Of a stretch of DNA of 64,000 nt, positions 11,301-21,780 are shown in pieces. The notes beneath the pieces were generated by a model. It saw only the letters and a program-made list of their open reading frames with translations, had not been told where the DNA came from and made no database searches. The position numbers were made by a program, and so were the translations under genes. The stretch's first letter is position 1. Every line of letters begins with the position of its first letter. Origin of the DNA: Okapia johnstoni (Eukaryota > Chordata > Mammalia > Artiodactyla > Giraffidae). The stretch is from contig CM044305.1 in NCBI GenBank assembly GCA_024291935.2, forward strand, positions 94,108,397-94,172,396. The letters run 5' to 3'.

Positions 11301-12730
11301 AGTGACATGGAGAGGTAAGGGGGAGGGAGGTTGAGGGACCAGGAGGAGAGGAGGGGACTCAAACGTGGGAGGTAGCAGTCTAGCCAGTAAGCACTTCCCC
11401 TCTGTGCTCACCACAGTCTGGAGCCCTCAGAGAGTTCACAGAGATACATAGAGAGGGGGGAGGAAGGCAGTAGAGGGTGAGATGAAAAAAATAAAAGGAG
11501 GAATCAAGAGGGAGAGAGAGATCTGGGAAGTATTCTGTTCCCCGAAAGTGTTCTCCGTACCCAGAACACCCTCAGAGATTCACAGAATTGGGTGAGAAGA
11601 TAAGGAGGAGGGTGGGAGAAAGAGGTTCCTGGGGAAGAAGAAAGAGCGTCAATAGAGGAGAGAGTAATCAGGCCATATCACACTTCTTGAGTAAAAAATG
11701 GTACTAAAGATTGTAATTCTTAAAGGCACAAAATTGATATCAAATATGTAAAAACAAAAATTAAAAATCTGGAGTAGAGGTTATAAGACTCTTATAAATC
11801 ATACAATATAAAAAAAAGAAAAAAGAAAACAGTAAGTAAAAGAAAAAAAGAAACAGTAAAACATATAACAGTAAAAAAAAGAAAAACAGGAAATAACAGT
11901 AAAAAAAATAATAAAAAAATAGAATAAAAAAAAGAAAACGCAAAAAGTATAAGAAATATATACGCAGTTTGTTTAAAAAATAGGGTTTTTTTTTTTTTTT
12001 CAAGGTTCTGTGGTTATGAAAATTGAAAATGAAGGTGGTAATAAGAAGGTCTTAAAGAAAAACATGAAAGAAAAATAAATAAAAAATAATAAAAAAAAAA
12101 AATAAAAAAAATGATAATAGTAAAAATATATATCCCGGGACTTTCTCTGGAGCAGTTTGTGTGAGCCGTGTGGGGTCTCTCATTTCAGATAAATCCTGTC
12201 ACTGCTAAGTACTTTTCCAAGATCTATAGGCCCCTTTCAATGGCAGTCAGTGTTAAACATACAGGAATTTAATCTGTTGGCCTGTCCCTTCCAACGCGCT
12301 CCCTCTGTTTAATTTTGGCTTTTGTTTGGAGGTCTCTTCATGTCTAATTTCCGCCCTGCCACAAAGGGGCGGAGGTGGGCATCCAGAGCCTCTGTCCCTG
12401 TGGCAACCATCACCAACCCGTACCTCCACAGGAGACGCTCAAACACAGTTCTGTCTCAGTCTTTGTAGGGTCCCTGCGTCCTGGTGCACACAAGGTTTGT
12501 TTGAGCCCTCTGAGCATCTCTGGCAGGAATGGGGTTTGATTCTAAACGCGAATTCGCCCCTCCTACTGTTTTGCTGGGGCTTCTCCTTTGCCCTTGGACA
12601 TGAGGTATCTCCTCACAGCTGCTCCAGCGCCTACCGTCTTACTGGGGTTTCTCTGACCTTGGATGTGGGGAATCTCCTCACGGCTGCTCCAGCAAAGGTA
12701 GCTGCCACTCCTGATGGCACCTGACGCCAT
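8333..12730 (-). mobile_element. Ruminant L1, minus strand: 5'UTR, ORF1 and N-terminal ORF2 remnant
   Basis: Read on the minus strand, from 12.73 kb downward, the order is: GC-rich 5'UTR (about 12,730-10,750), ORF1 region (about 10,700-9,830), then the ORF2 endonuclease and linker region to 8,333. Diagnostic reverse-complement phrases include 'ttgcttgtctgtaaagcatt' (ORF1 C-terminal part), 'gtgggtctcttgtagacagc' and 'tccatttatgcaaatagctg' (ORF2). Stops and frameshifts interrupt both ORFs, so it is dead. The reverse-transcriptase part of ORF2 and the 3' end are missing; the left edge at 8,333 is an abrupt break into unique DNA. The 5' end looks complete or nearly so and is directly abutted by a BovB fragment. 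An A-rich low-complexity block (11,800-12,120) lies inside the 5'UTR. Confidence 0.8.
11800..12120. repeat. A-rich low-complexity block in L1 5'UTR
   Basis: About 320 bp of A-rich repeats built from (A)nG(A)nCAGTA-like units and runs of A, with a T run at 11,985-12,000. The minus-strand frame 11,761-12,003 (almost only Phe, Tyr, Leu) is a direct artefact of this composition. Confidence 0.85.
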
Positions 12731-12734
12731 TTCA

Positions 12735-13583
12735 TGAGAAACGCTGGGCTGGATGAAGCACAAGCTGGAATCAAGATTGCCGGGAGAAATATCAATAACC
12801 TCAGATATGCAGATGACACCACCCTTATGGCAGAAAGTGAAGAACTAAAGAGCCTCTTGATAAAAGTGAAAGAGGAGAGTGAAAAAGTTAGCTTAAAGCT
12901 CAACATTCAGAAAACAAAGATCATGGCATCCGTTCCCATCACTTCATGGCAAATGGATGGGGAAACAGTGGAAAAAGTGTCAGACTTTATTTCTCTGGGC
13001 TCCAAAATCACTGCAGATGGTGACTGCAGCCATAAAATTAAAAGACGTGTACTCCTTGGAAGAAAAGCTACGACCAACCTAGACAGCATATTAAAAAGCA
13101 GAGACATTACTTTGCCAACAAAGGTCCGTCTAGTCAAGGCTATGGTTTTTCCATTAGTCGTGTATTGATGTGAGAGTTGGACTATAAAGAAAGCTGAGCA
13201 CGGAAGAATTGATGCTTTTGAAGTGTGGTGTTGGAGAAGACTCTTGAGAGTCCCTTGGACTGCAAGGAGATCAAACTAGTCCATCCTAAAGGAAATCAGT
13301 CCTGAATATTCATTGGAAGGACTGATGCTGAAGCTGAAACTCCAATACTTTGGCCACCTGATGCGAAGAGCTTACTCATTTGAAAAGACCCTGATGCTGG
13401 GAAAGATTGAGGGCAGGAGGAGAAGGGGATGACAGAGGATGAGATGGTTGGATGGCACCACCAACTCGATGGACATGAGTTTGAGTAAACTCGGGAGTTT
13501 GTGATGGACAGGGAAGCCTGGCGTGCTGCAGTCCATGGGGTCGCAAAGAGTTGGACACGACTGAGCAACTGAACTGAACTGAT
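12735..13583 (+). mobile_element. BovB LINE 3' fragment (RT C-terminal part to 3' end)
   Basis: The plus-strand frame opens inside the BovB reverse transcriptase with the YADD catalytic motif (LRYADDTTLMAESEE-like) and continues through the conserved C-terminal region (SKITADGDCSHKIKRR, LLGRK, PTKVRLVKAM). The frame breaks at a TGA near 13,166; homology then continues out of frame to the typical 3' end 'ggacacgactgagcaactga'. It is 5'-truncated and non-functional. It abuts the 5' end of the minus-strand L1 on its left and another L1 fragment on its right. Confidence 0.9.
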
Positions 13584-13855
13584 TTTCTTCCATTTTCCAG
13601 ATTGTCCTTTTACTTTCTTGATAGTGTCCTTTGATGCACAAATGTTTGTGGGGGGGTTTTGTTTCATTTTTAGATTTTGATGAAAAAATTTTTTTTCATG
13701 TTCTTCTAGTGACATAGCTCAGAAACCATGATGAAATCCAAGGTCATGAAGCTTTGTCCTTGTATTTGTCTCTTAAGTTTTATATTTTCACCTCTTAAAT
13801 TTGGAAGTTTGACCCATACTGATTTAATTATTGGATATGGTGTGAAGACGTGTCT

Positions 13856-13917
13856 GAAGTCATTTTTTTGTATATGGATAGCCAGTGAAGTCATTTTTTT
13901 GTATATGGATAGCCAGT
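13856..13917. repeat. 31-bp perfect tandem duplication
   Basis: Positions 13,856-13,886 are repeated without change at 13,887-13,917 inside the L1 ORF2 remnant. Identity is complete, so the duplication is recent relative to the L1. Confidence 0.95.
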
Positions 13918-13949
13918 TTTCTTAGCACCATTTATTTGTTAAACAGACA

Positions 13950-14410
13950 AGTCTGCTTGCTCTGCTCTCTACATGACAGGCCAATTAACTGAGAGACGAA
14001 GTGTTAAGGCAAGGAATATGACTTTATTCAGAAAGCTAGCAGACCAAGAAGATGGCAGAGTTATGTCTCAAAATGATGATCTTATAGGGGTCTGGATACC
14101 AGGTTCTGTTATAGAACAGTGATGGGGGGAGATAAGGAAGTAATGTTAAAAGGACATTAATCTTGCAAATATCTCCTGGAATTGCCAGCCTTGTGGAGGA
14201 GATGTGTTAATTTTTTCCATCCTGTAGCCATCCGTAGGTGTATGGTATCTCGAACAAAGGCATTTGGTTTAACATTCAAGCAGAGGGCAGGGTTCCCCAA
14301 GGCAGCCCATTATGTATCAACGGTATCCTTTTTGTGAACAAAACCAATGGGAAGCAAAGGTTAGAGAAAAAGAAACAGATCCAACATGGAGTCAGTTCTT
14401 CCCTGTAACG
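13950..14410 (-). mobile_element. ERV LTR, minus strand, inserted in L1
   Basis: About 460 bp interrupt the L1 ORF2 remnant at a point where the paralogous L1 in arm B is continuous. On the minus strand AATAAA is present near 14,025 (TGAATAAAGTCAT). No viral coding sequence adjoins it, so it is a solo LTR; a ruminant class II family is my best guess. Exact ends were not fixed to the base. Confidence 0.6.
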
Positions 14411-14983
14411 CTTTGAATTCTCAGGTGTCTTTTTTAAAAATCAGTTGGCCACAGTGTATGGGTTGATTCTGCTCCCAGTCTATTTATTGTTCTACATGTC
14501 TATTCTTATTTTAGTATCACACTGCTTTTATTCCTGAAGCTTTCTAGCAGGTTTTGAAATATGGAAATCAGTCCTCCAGCTTGGTTTTTCACTTTCAAGA
14601 TTATTTTGGCTACAGAAGTCACTTGTAATTCCACAGAAATTTTAGGATTAGCTTTTCCATTTATGCAAAAAGAGTGTTATTAGGATAATGACAGAGATTA
14701 TATTGAATTTGTAGATCTCTTGGGGTAGTACTACTGTGTTGACAATATTTAGCCTTCCAACTCATTAGTAAAAGATGTCTTTTTTATTTAAGTCATCTTT
14801 AATTGTCAGTAAGTTTTAATGCACTTCTAATTTTTAGTTATATATTGTCCTAAGTATATTATTCATTTTGAAGCTATAGCAAATGGAATTGTTTTTCATT
14901 TCCTTTGCAGATTTGTTCATTGCTAGTTTGTTTTCAAATATGACTGATTTCTGTGAGCTGCTTTTCTATCCTATAAGTAAGTA

Positions 14984-15190
14984 AGTGTTAGTCGCTCAGT
15001 CATGCCTGACCTCTTTGCGACCCCACGGACTGCAGCCCACCAGGCTTTTCTGTCCATGAGGTTTTCCAATCAAGGATATTGGAGTGGGTTGCCATTTCCT
15101 TCTCCAGGGGATCTTCCCAACCCAGGGATCGAACCCAGGTCTCCTGCACTGCAAGCAGATTCTTTTACCGACTGAGCTACAAGGGAAGCC
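14984..15190 (-). mobile_element. Bov-tA SINE, minus strand
   Basis: It runs from 'agtgttagtcgctcagtcat' to 'actgagctacaagggaagcc', the reverse complement of the full Bov-tA (tRNA-like head plus Bov-A monomer). The short direct repeat CCTATA flanks it. Confidence 0.9.
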
Positions 15191-16078
15191 TATAGTACTT
15201 GCTAAATTCATTAATTAGCACTAATATAATTTTTTTGCATTTCTTGATATTTTCTTTCTATGTAACCATTTTATCTGAAGACAGATAATATTACTACTTC
15301 CTTTTTAATTTGAATGCCTTTAATACATTTTTCTTGCCTGATTACCCTGGCTAAAACATTCAATAGAATTGACAAATGTGGGCATTCTTGTCTTGTTCTG
15401 GATGTCAGGGGTAAAGAATTCATGAATCTTGTTTGAATAAGCTCTAAGTGTTAAAAAATGTTTTAAAAATCATAGTACTGGGGAATTTGAACAGTATTTT
15501 ACAAAAGTACATATTGCATGTACTTTTTTTACAAAGTGATGATGATACACACCAAGGACATTTTGAAAGTGGTTAATTCTTCTCATTGTGAATGACCTAA
15601 CATGTATTTTTGACATTATAATATCCTAACTGTGTTCTAGAATAAAATATATGAAATTCAAGCACTCTGAAAGACCCATTAATATAGATATGTATAAATA
15701 ATACAAGGTGCTGCCAAAGACTTCGTCCATAAGTAAAAACAAGCTCTGTTTCTTTCTTACTAATGAGAAAATATTATAAAATGGATCTTTAAGTAAAAAA
15801 ACAGTGATAAATATATACAATAAGGTCTAAGGCCATTTAATAACATAGAAAATGCCTGTTTTTTTCCAATGTTGTATGATGATACCGTTAGACAAAGTTA
15901 CGTGTCCCATCTGATTGGAATTTATAGTCCTGTAAGAGTGTATGATTACATGTAGGTGACTGTCTGCATTCAGTCATGAGAGGTATCTGGGTCATCCTCC
16001 TAGGGCTTCATCAAATGGCTTCTTCAACTCAACACACCAAGCCTAGAATTTGAAGACCCCAAGAAATTTGAGAAGTGT

Positions 16079-16262
16079 GTGTGTTATTCGCTCAGTTGTG
16101 CCTGACTCTTTGCAACCCCATGGACTGTAGCCCACCAGGTTACTCTCTCCAGACAAGAATACTGGCTTGGTTTGCCATTTCCTTCTCCAGGGGATCTTCC
16201 TGACCCATGGATAAAACCTGGGTGTTCTGCATTGCAGGCGGATGCTTTACCATCTAAGTGAG
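16079..16262 (-). mobile_element. Bov-tA SINE in unit A, minus strand
   Basis: It carries reverse-complement Bov-tA wording ('gctcagttgtgcctgactct', 'cttctccaggggatcttcct', 'gcattgcaggcggatgcttt'). It is absent from the same position in units B, C and D, so it inserted after the units duplicated. Confidence 0.85.
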
Positions 16263-16634
16263 ACAAGATAATAAACATGTGGCCCGTTGCCTAGATTTGG
16301 CAAGTCCTTAGGTATAGTCATTTTCTTTTGTCTCTTAGGCATGGATCCTGGATGTTTCCCTCTTGATACCTCCAAACAATATGATAGCTTGAGAAAATGC
16401 TGGAGACAAAAAACTGAGTGGAAAAGAGCAAATGTGGGAAGAGGTGATCAAGTAAAAATTGAAATCTGGAAAAGAGAAGATGCGTGATGAAGTTGGATGC
16501 CTTTGATCCCAGTTTGATATCCAATGGAAACCAAAAAGAAAATGCAAAAATATGACCAGGTTTCCTTGAATTGAGTCAAATATGTGCCAGCCATATTTTC
16601 TGGTGTCTTTATCTGTTTACGGTGTTTTTTTCAG

Positions 16635-16790
16635 ACTCGAAGGGCAGAGGGAGAAGAATGGTTGGAGCAGGATGTCTCTATTCGGGACAACACTGCCATC
16701 GTGCGGAAATAATTTGATCAGGTCCAAGCAATGAGCTGCTCTTCCTTGCGAGGCCTAGCAGTGGAGGCCGGTCAGATCAATTTAGGAAGA
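16635..16790 (+). ncRNA. Candidate non-coding exon core of unit A
   Basis: A pyrimidine tract ending TTTTTTTCAG at 16,634 is followed by ACTCGAAGGGCAG; the same acceptor plus exon start occurs at 27,908/27,909 in unit C and, on the minus strand, at 20,461 (B), 28,831 (D) and 32,068 (E). The CTCF-like word starts 56 bp into this putative exon. No protein frame is shared between the copies, so if transcribed it would be non-coding. I found no donor conserved in all copies, so the right edge is only nominal. FIRRE-type repeated exons are a possible identity, not shown here. Confidence 0.3.
16691..16709 (-). promoter_or_regulatory. CTCF-like site, unit A
   Basis: On the minus strand it reads TTTCCGCACGATGGCAGTG. 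Against the CTCF consensus TGGCCACCAGGGGGCGCTA it keeps CC at 4-5, C at 7, G at 10, GGC at 13-15 and T at 18, with allowed A/T at 11-12. Binding itself is inferred. Confidence 0.5.
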
Positions 16791-17440
16791 ACAGAACCTG
16801 AACTCAAGCCTGACCTCTCAACCTTTTCTGTGTGATCTGGCAGGATCAGTGGACAGTCAGGTTCTGGGCTTAGTTATCTGATCAGTGAGGGCCCAGGACC
16901 AAGGAGCCCTCCAGCTGCTGCCAGGAAGTCCAGTCACAGGAAGGAGGTAGGCGGGGCCTCAGTTTCCTAACAGTGTGGTGGGCCTTAGAGCCAAGCACTG
17001 AAAATGGGGGCATTTGTCTTGTGAATCTGCCCTTTGTAGGGCCTGGGCCCATTGTGACAGGAATGACAGAGTGCAATGGACTGGCCTAATGCCAAGTACC
17101 TTAAATAGGTGATGCCATTGACGAAGTTGAGGGTGACCAAAAGTCTAAATAAAGTACCATGGCTTGGAGCAAGAAGGACCTGTATGGAAGGAATGGGAAT
17201 ACACTGACTTGCTGGTTTGAGTCAGAACATTTTCTAGGAGCCTGCAGATGCTCAAGTAGATGAAAATCACGAATGTAGTGGAAGGCCTACATTCTCTGAA
17301 ACCCACCCACCAGCTGTGAACTTCTGTGTCTTTTCAGGTTCACTGTAAAGCCCAGGGTCAATACCTTTGTCCTGAACTGACCCTGATGTTATCTCAGTTC
17401 TTACGGGGGGTGGGGATCGGGGGCAAAGACTTGGTTTTGG

Positions 17441-17530
17441 GGTTGGTGTGTGCTAAGTCTCTTCAGTCATGTCAGACTCTGTGCGACCCTATGGACTATA
17501 GCCTGCCAAGCAGGGATGGTTTTATTTCCT
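17441..17530 (-). mobile_element. Bov-tA SINE fragment
   Basis: A short reverse-complement Bov-A piece ('tgctaagtctcttcagtcat', 'actatagcctgccaagcagg') that stops abruptly, between unit A and a BovB fragment in the spacer of the inverted duplication. Confidence 0.75.
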
Positions 17531-17635
17531 TCCTGTGATTTAAGATGCAAAGCAAACTGCTGCACTTTGAGGATCATGTTTTACCTACTTCTAAGCTATG
17601 TGGTTTTTACTCTACTTCTAAACTACTTTATTTTT

Positions 17636-18236
17636 TGGGGTTCCAAAATCACTGCAGATGGTGACTGCAGCCATGAAATTAAAAGACGCTTGTTCCTTGG
17701 AAGAAAAGCTATGACCAACCTAGACAACATATTAAAAAACAGAGACATTGCTTTGCCAACAAAGGTCCATCTAGTCAAAGCAATGGTTTTTCCGGTAGTC
17801 ATGCATGGATGTGAGAGTTGGAATATAAGGACAGCTGAGTGTCAAAGCATTGATGCTTTTGAGCTGTGGTGTTGCAGAAGACTCTTGAGAGTCCCTTGGA
17901 CTGCATGGAGATCCAACCAGTCCATCCTAAAGGAAATCTGCCCTGAATATTCATTGGAAAGACTGATGCTGAAGCTGAAACTCCAATATTTTGGTCATCT
18001 GATTCGAAGAACTGACTCATTTGAAAAGACCCTAATACTGGGAAAGATTGAAAGTGGGAAGAGAAGGGGATGACAGAGGATGAGATGGGTGGATGGCATC
18101 ACTGACTCCATGGACATGAGTTTGAGCAAGCTCTGGGAGTTGGTGATGGAAAGGAAAGCATTGGTGATGGAAAGGAAAGGCGTGCTGCAGTCCATGGGAT
18201 TGCAAAGATTCGTACATGACTGTGCAACTGAACTGA
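17636..18236 (+). mobile_element. BovB LINE 3' fragment
   Basis: It starts within the C-terminal part of the BovB ORF (GSKITADGDCSHEIKRR-like) and runs to the 3' end. The plus-strand frame 17,450-18,073 is mostly this element read through from SINE sequence, not a gene. It contains a 21-bp tandem duplication at 18,140-18,180. Confidence 0.9.
18140..18180. repeat. 21-bp tandem duplication inside BovB
   Basis: The unit starting TTGGTGATGGAAAGG occurs twice in tandem in this BovB copy. Other BovB copies in the window have only one. Confidence 0.9.
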
Positions 18237-18239
18237 AGC

Positions 18240-19070
18240 AATGTGGTAAGTTTGAACCAAACATACATTTTCATATTGTACAAAGCCAACATTAACATTA
18301 GAATTTATGTTTAAATATTTAGAGAAAACAACTAATGGTGTCTTCACTTCTAAAGTGATTTTTTTGTGGGTGTACTTTCAATTTTTCCCATGTATAGTGA
18401 CAAACATGGCTTAATTTTGATAGTATTCTGTGTAACATCATATTCTCTAAAAATGATACAGCACTATCCACATAATGAATTGACTAAATATTTTGCTGTT
18501 ATAATCAAGGGTTTTAATAAATTATTACTTGACACAAAATCCAGTCATCTATACTTTCTGACATTTAAGTAGCCTCTCTATATAAGACCTAAGAAACTAA
18601 TAGGACAAATCTCCAACCACAAGGAAATTCCACATAAACGTTGTCATTTGAAATCCTTAACAAACAAAATGTTCATACACACCTGCAGCCTTTAAAATTA
18701 TAAATAGAATAACAATCGGATTGTAATAAATTTAGATACTGAGATTTTACTGAGCTTTGGCCAATAATAAATATCCTACATTTACTTCTTTATAATTGTT
18801 AAATTTTGTATTTCTTTGCCAGATGCTTAAAATAGCCTTAGGATTTGAACAATAATTTAAAAAGTGTTATAAGATTTAGCAAGTAAAGTATTATTAGTTA
18901 CCACATAAAGAATAATACTATTGGAAATTTCAAATTATCTAAAATTGTGGGAAATATCCAAGGCACTTAAGTCTACCTATTTTGTTACCAGGATGGAATT
19001 GAGGAAAAATTTGCTGATTGTCTATGTATGTACGTGTTTGAGTGTTTTGAACACTCCTTTGATCAAATAT
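18240..19070. other. Unique AT-rich spacer between arms A and B
   Basis: No repeat or coding evidence is recognised. It is about 70% A+T by eye, lies between the inverted arms, and has no counterpart that I can find elsewhere in the window. Confidence 0.5.
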
Positions 19071-19074
19071 TGTT

Positions 19075-19276
19075 GGGCTTCCCTGGTGGCTCAGATGGTA
19101 AAGAATCTGCTTGCAATGCAGGAGACCTGGGTTCCATTACTGGGTCCGGAAGATCCCCTGGAGAAGGGAATGGCAATACTCGCCAGTATTCTTACCTAGA
19201 GGATTCCATGGAGAGAAGAGCCTGGTGGGCTATGTCCATGGAGTTGCAAAGAGTCAGACATGACTGGGCGACTAAC
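19075..19276 (+). mobile_element. Bov-tA SINE
   Basis: Full-length plus-strand element from 'gggcttccctggtggctcag' to 'catgactgggcgactaacac', followed by a short (CA)n tail. Frames at 18,921-19,336 reflect this SINE. Confidence 0.92.
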
Positions 19277-19488
19277 ACACACACACTGATTGATGAGCCT
19301 ATATACTACTTACTTAAATGGTGTCAGCTTTTATGATTAATCATACATAATATTTGAATGTATTTATCATGTTGGTAATGGATGGTGCAGGAAAGTGACA
19401 TTTGTGATCAACTGTTTCTATTTGACCTTCGAAGATTTGTGAATTCTCATCACTTGAGAAATTTACAGTCTCCTAGAAGAAGCCTCCG

Positions 19489-19780
19489 GAGAAGGCAATG
19501 GCACCCCACTCCAGTACTCTTGCCTGGAAAAAATCCCATGGACGGAGAAGCCTGGTAGGCTTCAGTCCATGGGGTCGCTAAGGGTCGGACACGACTGAGC
19601 GACTTCACTTTCACTTTTCCCTTTTATGCACTGCAGAAGGAAATGGCAACCCACTCCAGTATTCTTGCCTGGAGAATCCCAGGGACGGCGGAGCCTGGTG
19701 GGCTGCCGTCTATGGGGTTGCACAGAGTCGGACACGACTGAAGCGACTTAGCAGCAGCAGCAGCAGCAGCAGCAGAAGCC
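19489..19780 (+). mobile_element. Bov-A2 SINE (dimer) with (AGC)n tail
   Basis: Two Bov-A monomers, each with 'ccccactccagtactcttgc' or 'cccactccagtattcttgcc' and ending in the 'cggacacgactg' region, are joined by a short linker. A run of AGC (19,750-19,776) forms the tail. The direct repeat AGAAGCCTC on both sides marks the target-site duplication, so it inserted cleanly into unit B. Confidence 0.92.
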
Positions 19781-19849
19781 TCTGGCTCACACCAGCAAGT
19801 CAGTGTATTCCCATTTCTTCCAAACAGGTCCTTCTTACTCCAAGCTATG

Positions 19850-19955
19850 GTGTGTGTGTGCTTTTGTGCTCAGTTGCTCAGGCCTTTCTGACTCTTTGCA
19901 ACCCCATGGACTGTAGCCTGCCATGCTCACTTGTCCATGGGGTTTTCCTGGCTTT
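19850..19955 (-). mobile_element. Bov-tA SINE fragment in unit B
   Basis: Reverse-complement Bov-A wording ('tgctcagttgctcaggcctt', 'ccatggactgtagcctgcca') interrupts the unit between 'ctccaagctatgg' and 'acttcatcagtagtgacttt', which are nearly adjacent in unit D. Confidence 0.8.
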
Positions 19956-20341
19956 ACTATAGGCTTTTGGGTGAACTCGACTTCATCAGTAGTGACTTTG
20001 GCTCTTTAGGGTACTTGGCAATGGCCAGTCCATCGCCCTCTGTCACTCCTGTCACAATAGGCCCAGGCCCCACAACACCCAAAGGGCAGATTCACAAGAC
20101 TAATGCCTCCCTTTTCTGCGCTTGGCTCTAAGTCCAGCCCACACTGTTAGGAAACTGAGGCCCCGCCTCCCTCCTTCCGGTGCTTGGACTTCCTGGCAGA
20201 AACTGGAGGGCCCCTGGGCCCTGGCCCCTCACTGATTAGACAGTAAGCCCGAAACCTGGCTCTGTCTCTGTTCCTGCCAGGCAACAAAGAGCATGCCAGG
20301 CTTGGGTTCAGGTGTGTTAGGCTTGCATTGGCCTGAGCTAC

Positions 20342-20461
20342 CTCCACTGTTCCTCTGAACGGAGCACAGCTTGGACACGATCAAACTATTTCCGCACGAT
20401 GGCAGTATTGTCCCAGAACAGACAAGCCCTGCTCCAAGCATTCTCCTCCCGCCCTTCAAGT
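20342..20461 (-). ncRNA. Candidate non-coding exon core of unit B
   Basis: On the minus strand TTTTTTCAG precedes ACTTGAAGGGC at 20,461, and the CTCF-like word lies 54 bp in. A GTAGCT donor-like sequence follows GTGGAG at 20,341, giving a possible 120-nt exon. The donor is not kept in A or D (GGCC and GGCG instead), so the right boundary is weak. Confidence 0.25.
20389..20407 (+). promoter_or_regulatory. CTCF-like site, unit B
   Basis: TTTCCGCACGATGGCAGTA, a perfect instance of the window's six-copy word. It is opposite in orientation to the site in unit A, so the A and B sites point away from each other across the spacer. Confidence 0.5.
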
Positions 20462-21255
20462 CTGAAAAAACACCATCAACAAAGACACCAGGAAATATGG
20501 CTGCCTGGTATTTTGCTTGGTTTGAGGAAACCAACCTCCTAGTCTTTGCATTTATTTTTTTGGTTTCCATTGGATAGCAAAATGAGATCTAAGTGACCCA
20601 ACTTCATCAGGCATCTTCATTTTTCTAGATTTCAGTTTCTACTTGACCAAGTCTTCCCACATTTGCTCTTCTTCACCCAGCACTTTATCTCCAGTATTTT
20701 TTTCACGATATCAAATTGTTTGGAGGTATCAAGGGGCAAACCTGAGGGATCCATGCCTAAGAGGAAAGAAAATGACTATGCTTAAGGACTTGGCCAGTCC
20801 GGGCAATGGGCAATGTGATTATTCTATCTCACTTCCCAAATTCCCTGGGCTCTTCATATGTCAGATCTTGTGTGTTGAGTTGGAGGAGCCATTTGGTGGA
20901 GCTCTCGGAGGAAGGACTAGAGACCTCGCATGACTGAATGCAGACAATCTTCTAATTAAAATCATACATTGTTATGTGAGTATAAATTCCAATCAGATGT
21001 GACCTGTGACTTTGTCACATGATTTGACACTAGAAATCAAGCATTTTCCACGCCATTAAATGGCCTTAGACTTTACTGTTTATGTTTGACACTTTTTTTT
21101 TACTTCAAGATCTATTTTATAATATTTTCTCATTAGTAAGAAACAGAGCTTATTTTTACTCTTGCACAAAGTCTTTAGCAGCACCTTGTATCATTTACAC
21201 ATTTCCATATTAATGTATCTTTCAGAGTTATTAAATTTTCTTGTATTAAAGAAAA

Positions 21256-21556
21256 TACTTTTTACTATGCTGCGCCTTCATTGCTGTGCGGGCTTTTCTC
21301 TAGTTGCAGTACAGGAGCTTCTCCTTGTGATGGCTTCTCTTCTTGTGGGGAACAGGCTATATGGCACCCGGACTTCAGTAGTTGCGACACACGGGGTCAG
21401 TAGTTGCGGCTCCTGGGCTCTAGAGCACAGGATTTGTAATAGTACACAGGCATAGTTGCCCCATGGCATGTGGGATCTTTCAGGTTCAGGGATTGAACCT
21501 GTGTCTCCTGCATTGGCAGGCAGATTCTTTATCACTAAGCCACAAGGGAAGCCTGA
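21256..21556 (-). mobile_element. CHR-1-type SINE, minus strand
   Basis: It contains 'cattgctgtgcgggcttttc', 'gttgcggctcctgggctcta' and ends 'aagccacaagggaagcc', the reverse complement of the long cetartiodactyl CHR SINE. Direct repeats AATTTTCTTGTA / AATTTTCTTATA flank it. Confidence 0.85.
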
Positions 21557-21591
21557 ATTTTCTTATATTTTATTCTAGAACATGTTTGTTG

Positions 21592-21780
21592 TATTAGTTG
21601 CTCAGTTGTGTCCGACTCTTTGCGACCATGGACTGTAGCCCGCCAGGCTCCTCTGTCCATGGGATTCTCCAGGCAAGAAAACTGGAGTGGGTTGCCATTT
21701 CCTTCTCAGGGGATCTTCCCGACCCAGGGTTCAAACCCGGGTCTCCTGCACTGCAGGCAGATTCTTTACCATCTGAGCCA
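21592..21780 (-). mobile_element. Bov-tA SINE, minus strand
   Basis: Reverse-complement Bov-tA from 'gttgctcagttgtgtccgac' to 'attctttaccatctgagcc', flanked by the direct repeat AACATGTTT(A/G)(T/G)T. It is absent from A and C. Confidence 0.9.

Larger units (their letters stand above)
13585..15440 (-). mobile_element. L1 ORF2 3' region, minus strand (outer edge of repeat arm A)
   Basis: Reverse-complement L1 ORF2 C-terminal wording is seen ('tatggatagccagttttctt', 'cactttcaagattattttgg', 'aattgtcagtaagttttaat'). It is interrupted by an LTR (13,950-14,410) and a Bov-tA SINE (14,984-15,190). Its 5'-truncation junction near 15,410-15,440, at the 'aattcatgaatcttgtttga' wording, matches the junction of the plus-strand L1 at about 22,010. 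The insertion is therefore older than the inverted duplication linking arms A and B. Confidence 0.75.
15441..17290 (+). repeat. Low-copy repeat unit A (CTCF-motif repeat)
   Basis: Unit A is the plus-oriented copy of a unit found six times in the window. It is homologous in the same orientation to C (26,880-28,190) and in reverse complement to B and D. Landmarks are 'tctgattggaatttatagtc' near 15,910, a T-tract plus CAG at 16,624-16,634, the 19-bp CTCF-like word on the minus strand at 16,691-16,709, 'gtggaggccggtcagatcaa', a GC-rich 'gggcctcagtttcctaacag' section near 16,955, and 'ggcttggagcaagaaggacc' near 17,165. A Bov-tA splits it at 16,079-16,262. It resembles no transposon family I know. 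I think it is segmentally duplicated locus sequence, possibly from a long non-coding RNA gene. Confidence 0.7.

Noticed and set aside
11761..12003. 80-codon Phe/Tyr/Leu-rich minus-strand frame as a membrane protein
   Set aside because: It is the translation of an A-rich low-complexity block inside an L1 5'UTR.
12326..12724. 132-codon plus-strand frame
   Set aside because: It is antisense to the GC-rich L1 5'UTR and has no independent evidence.
17450..18073. 207-codon plus-strand frame as a gene
   Set aside because: It reads through a SINE fragment into BovB C-terminal sequence.
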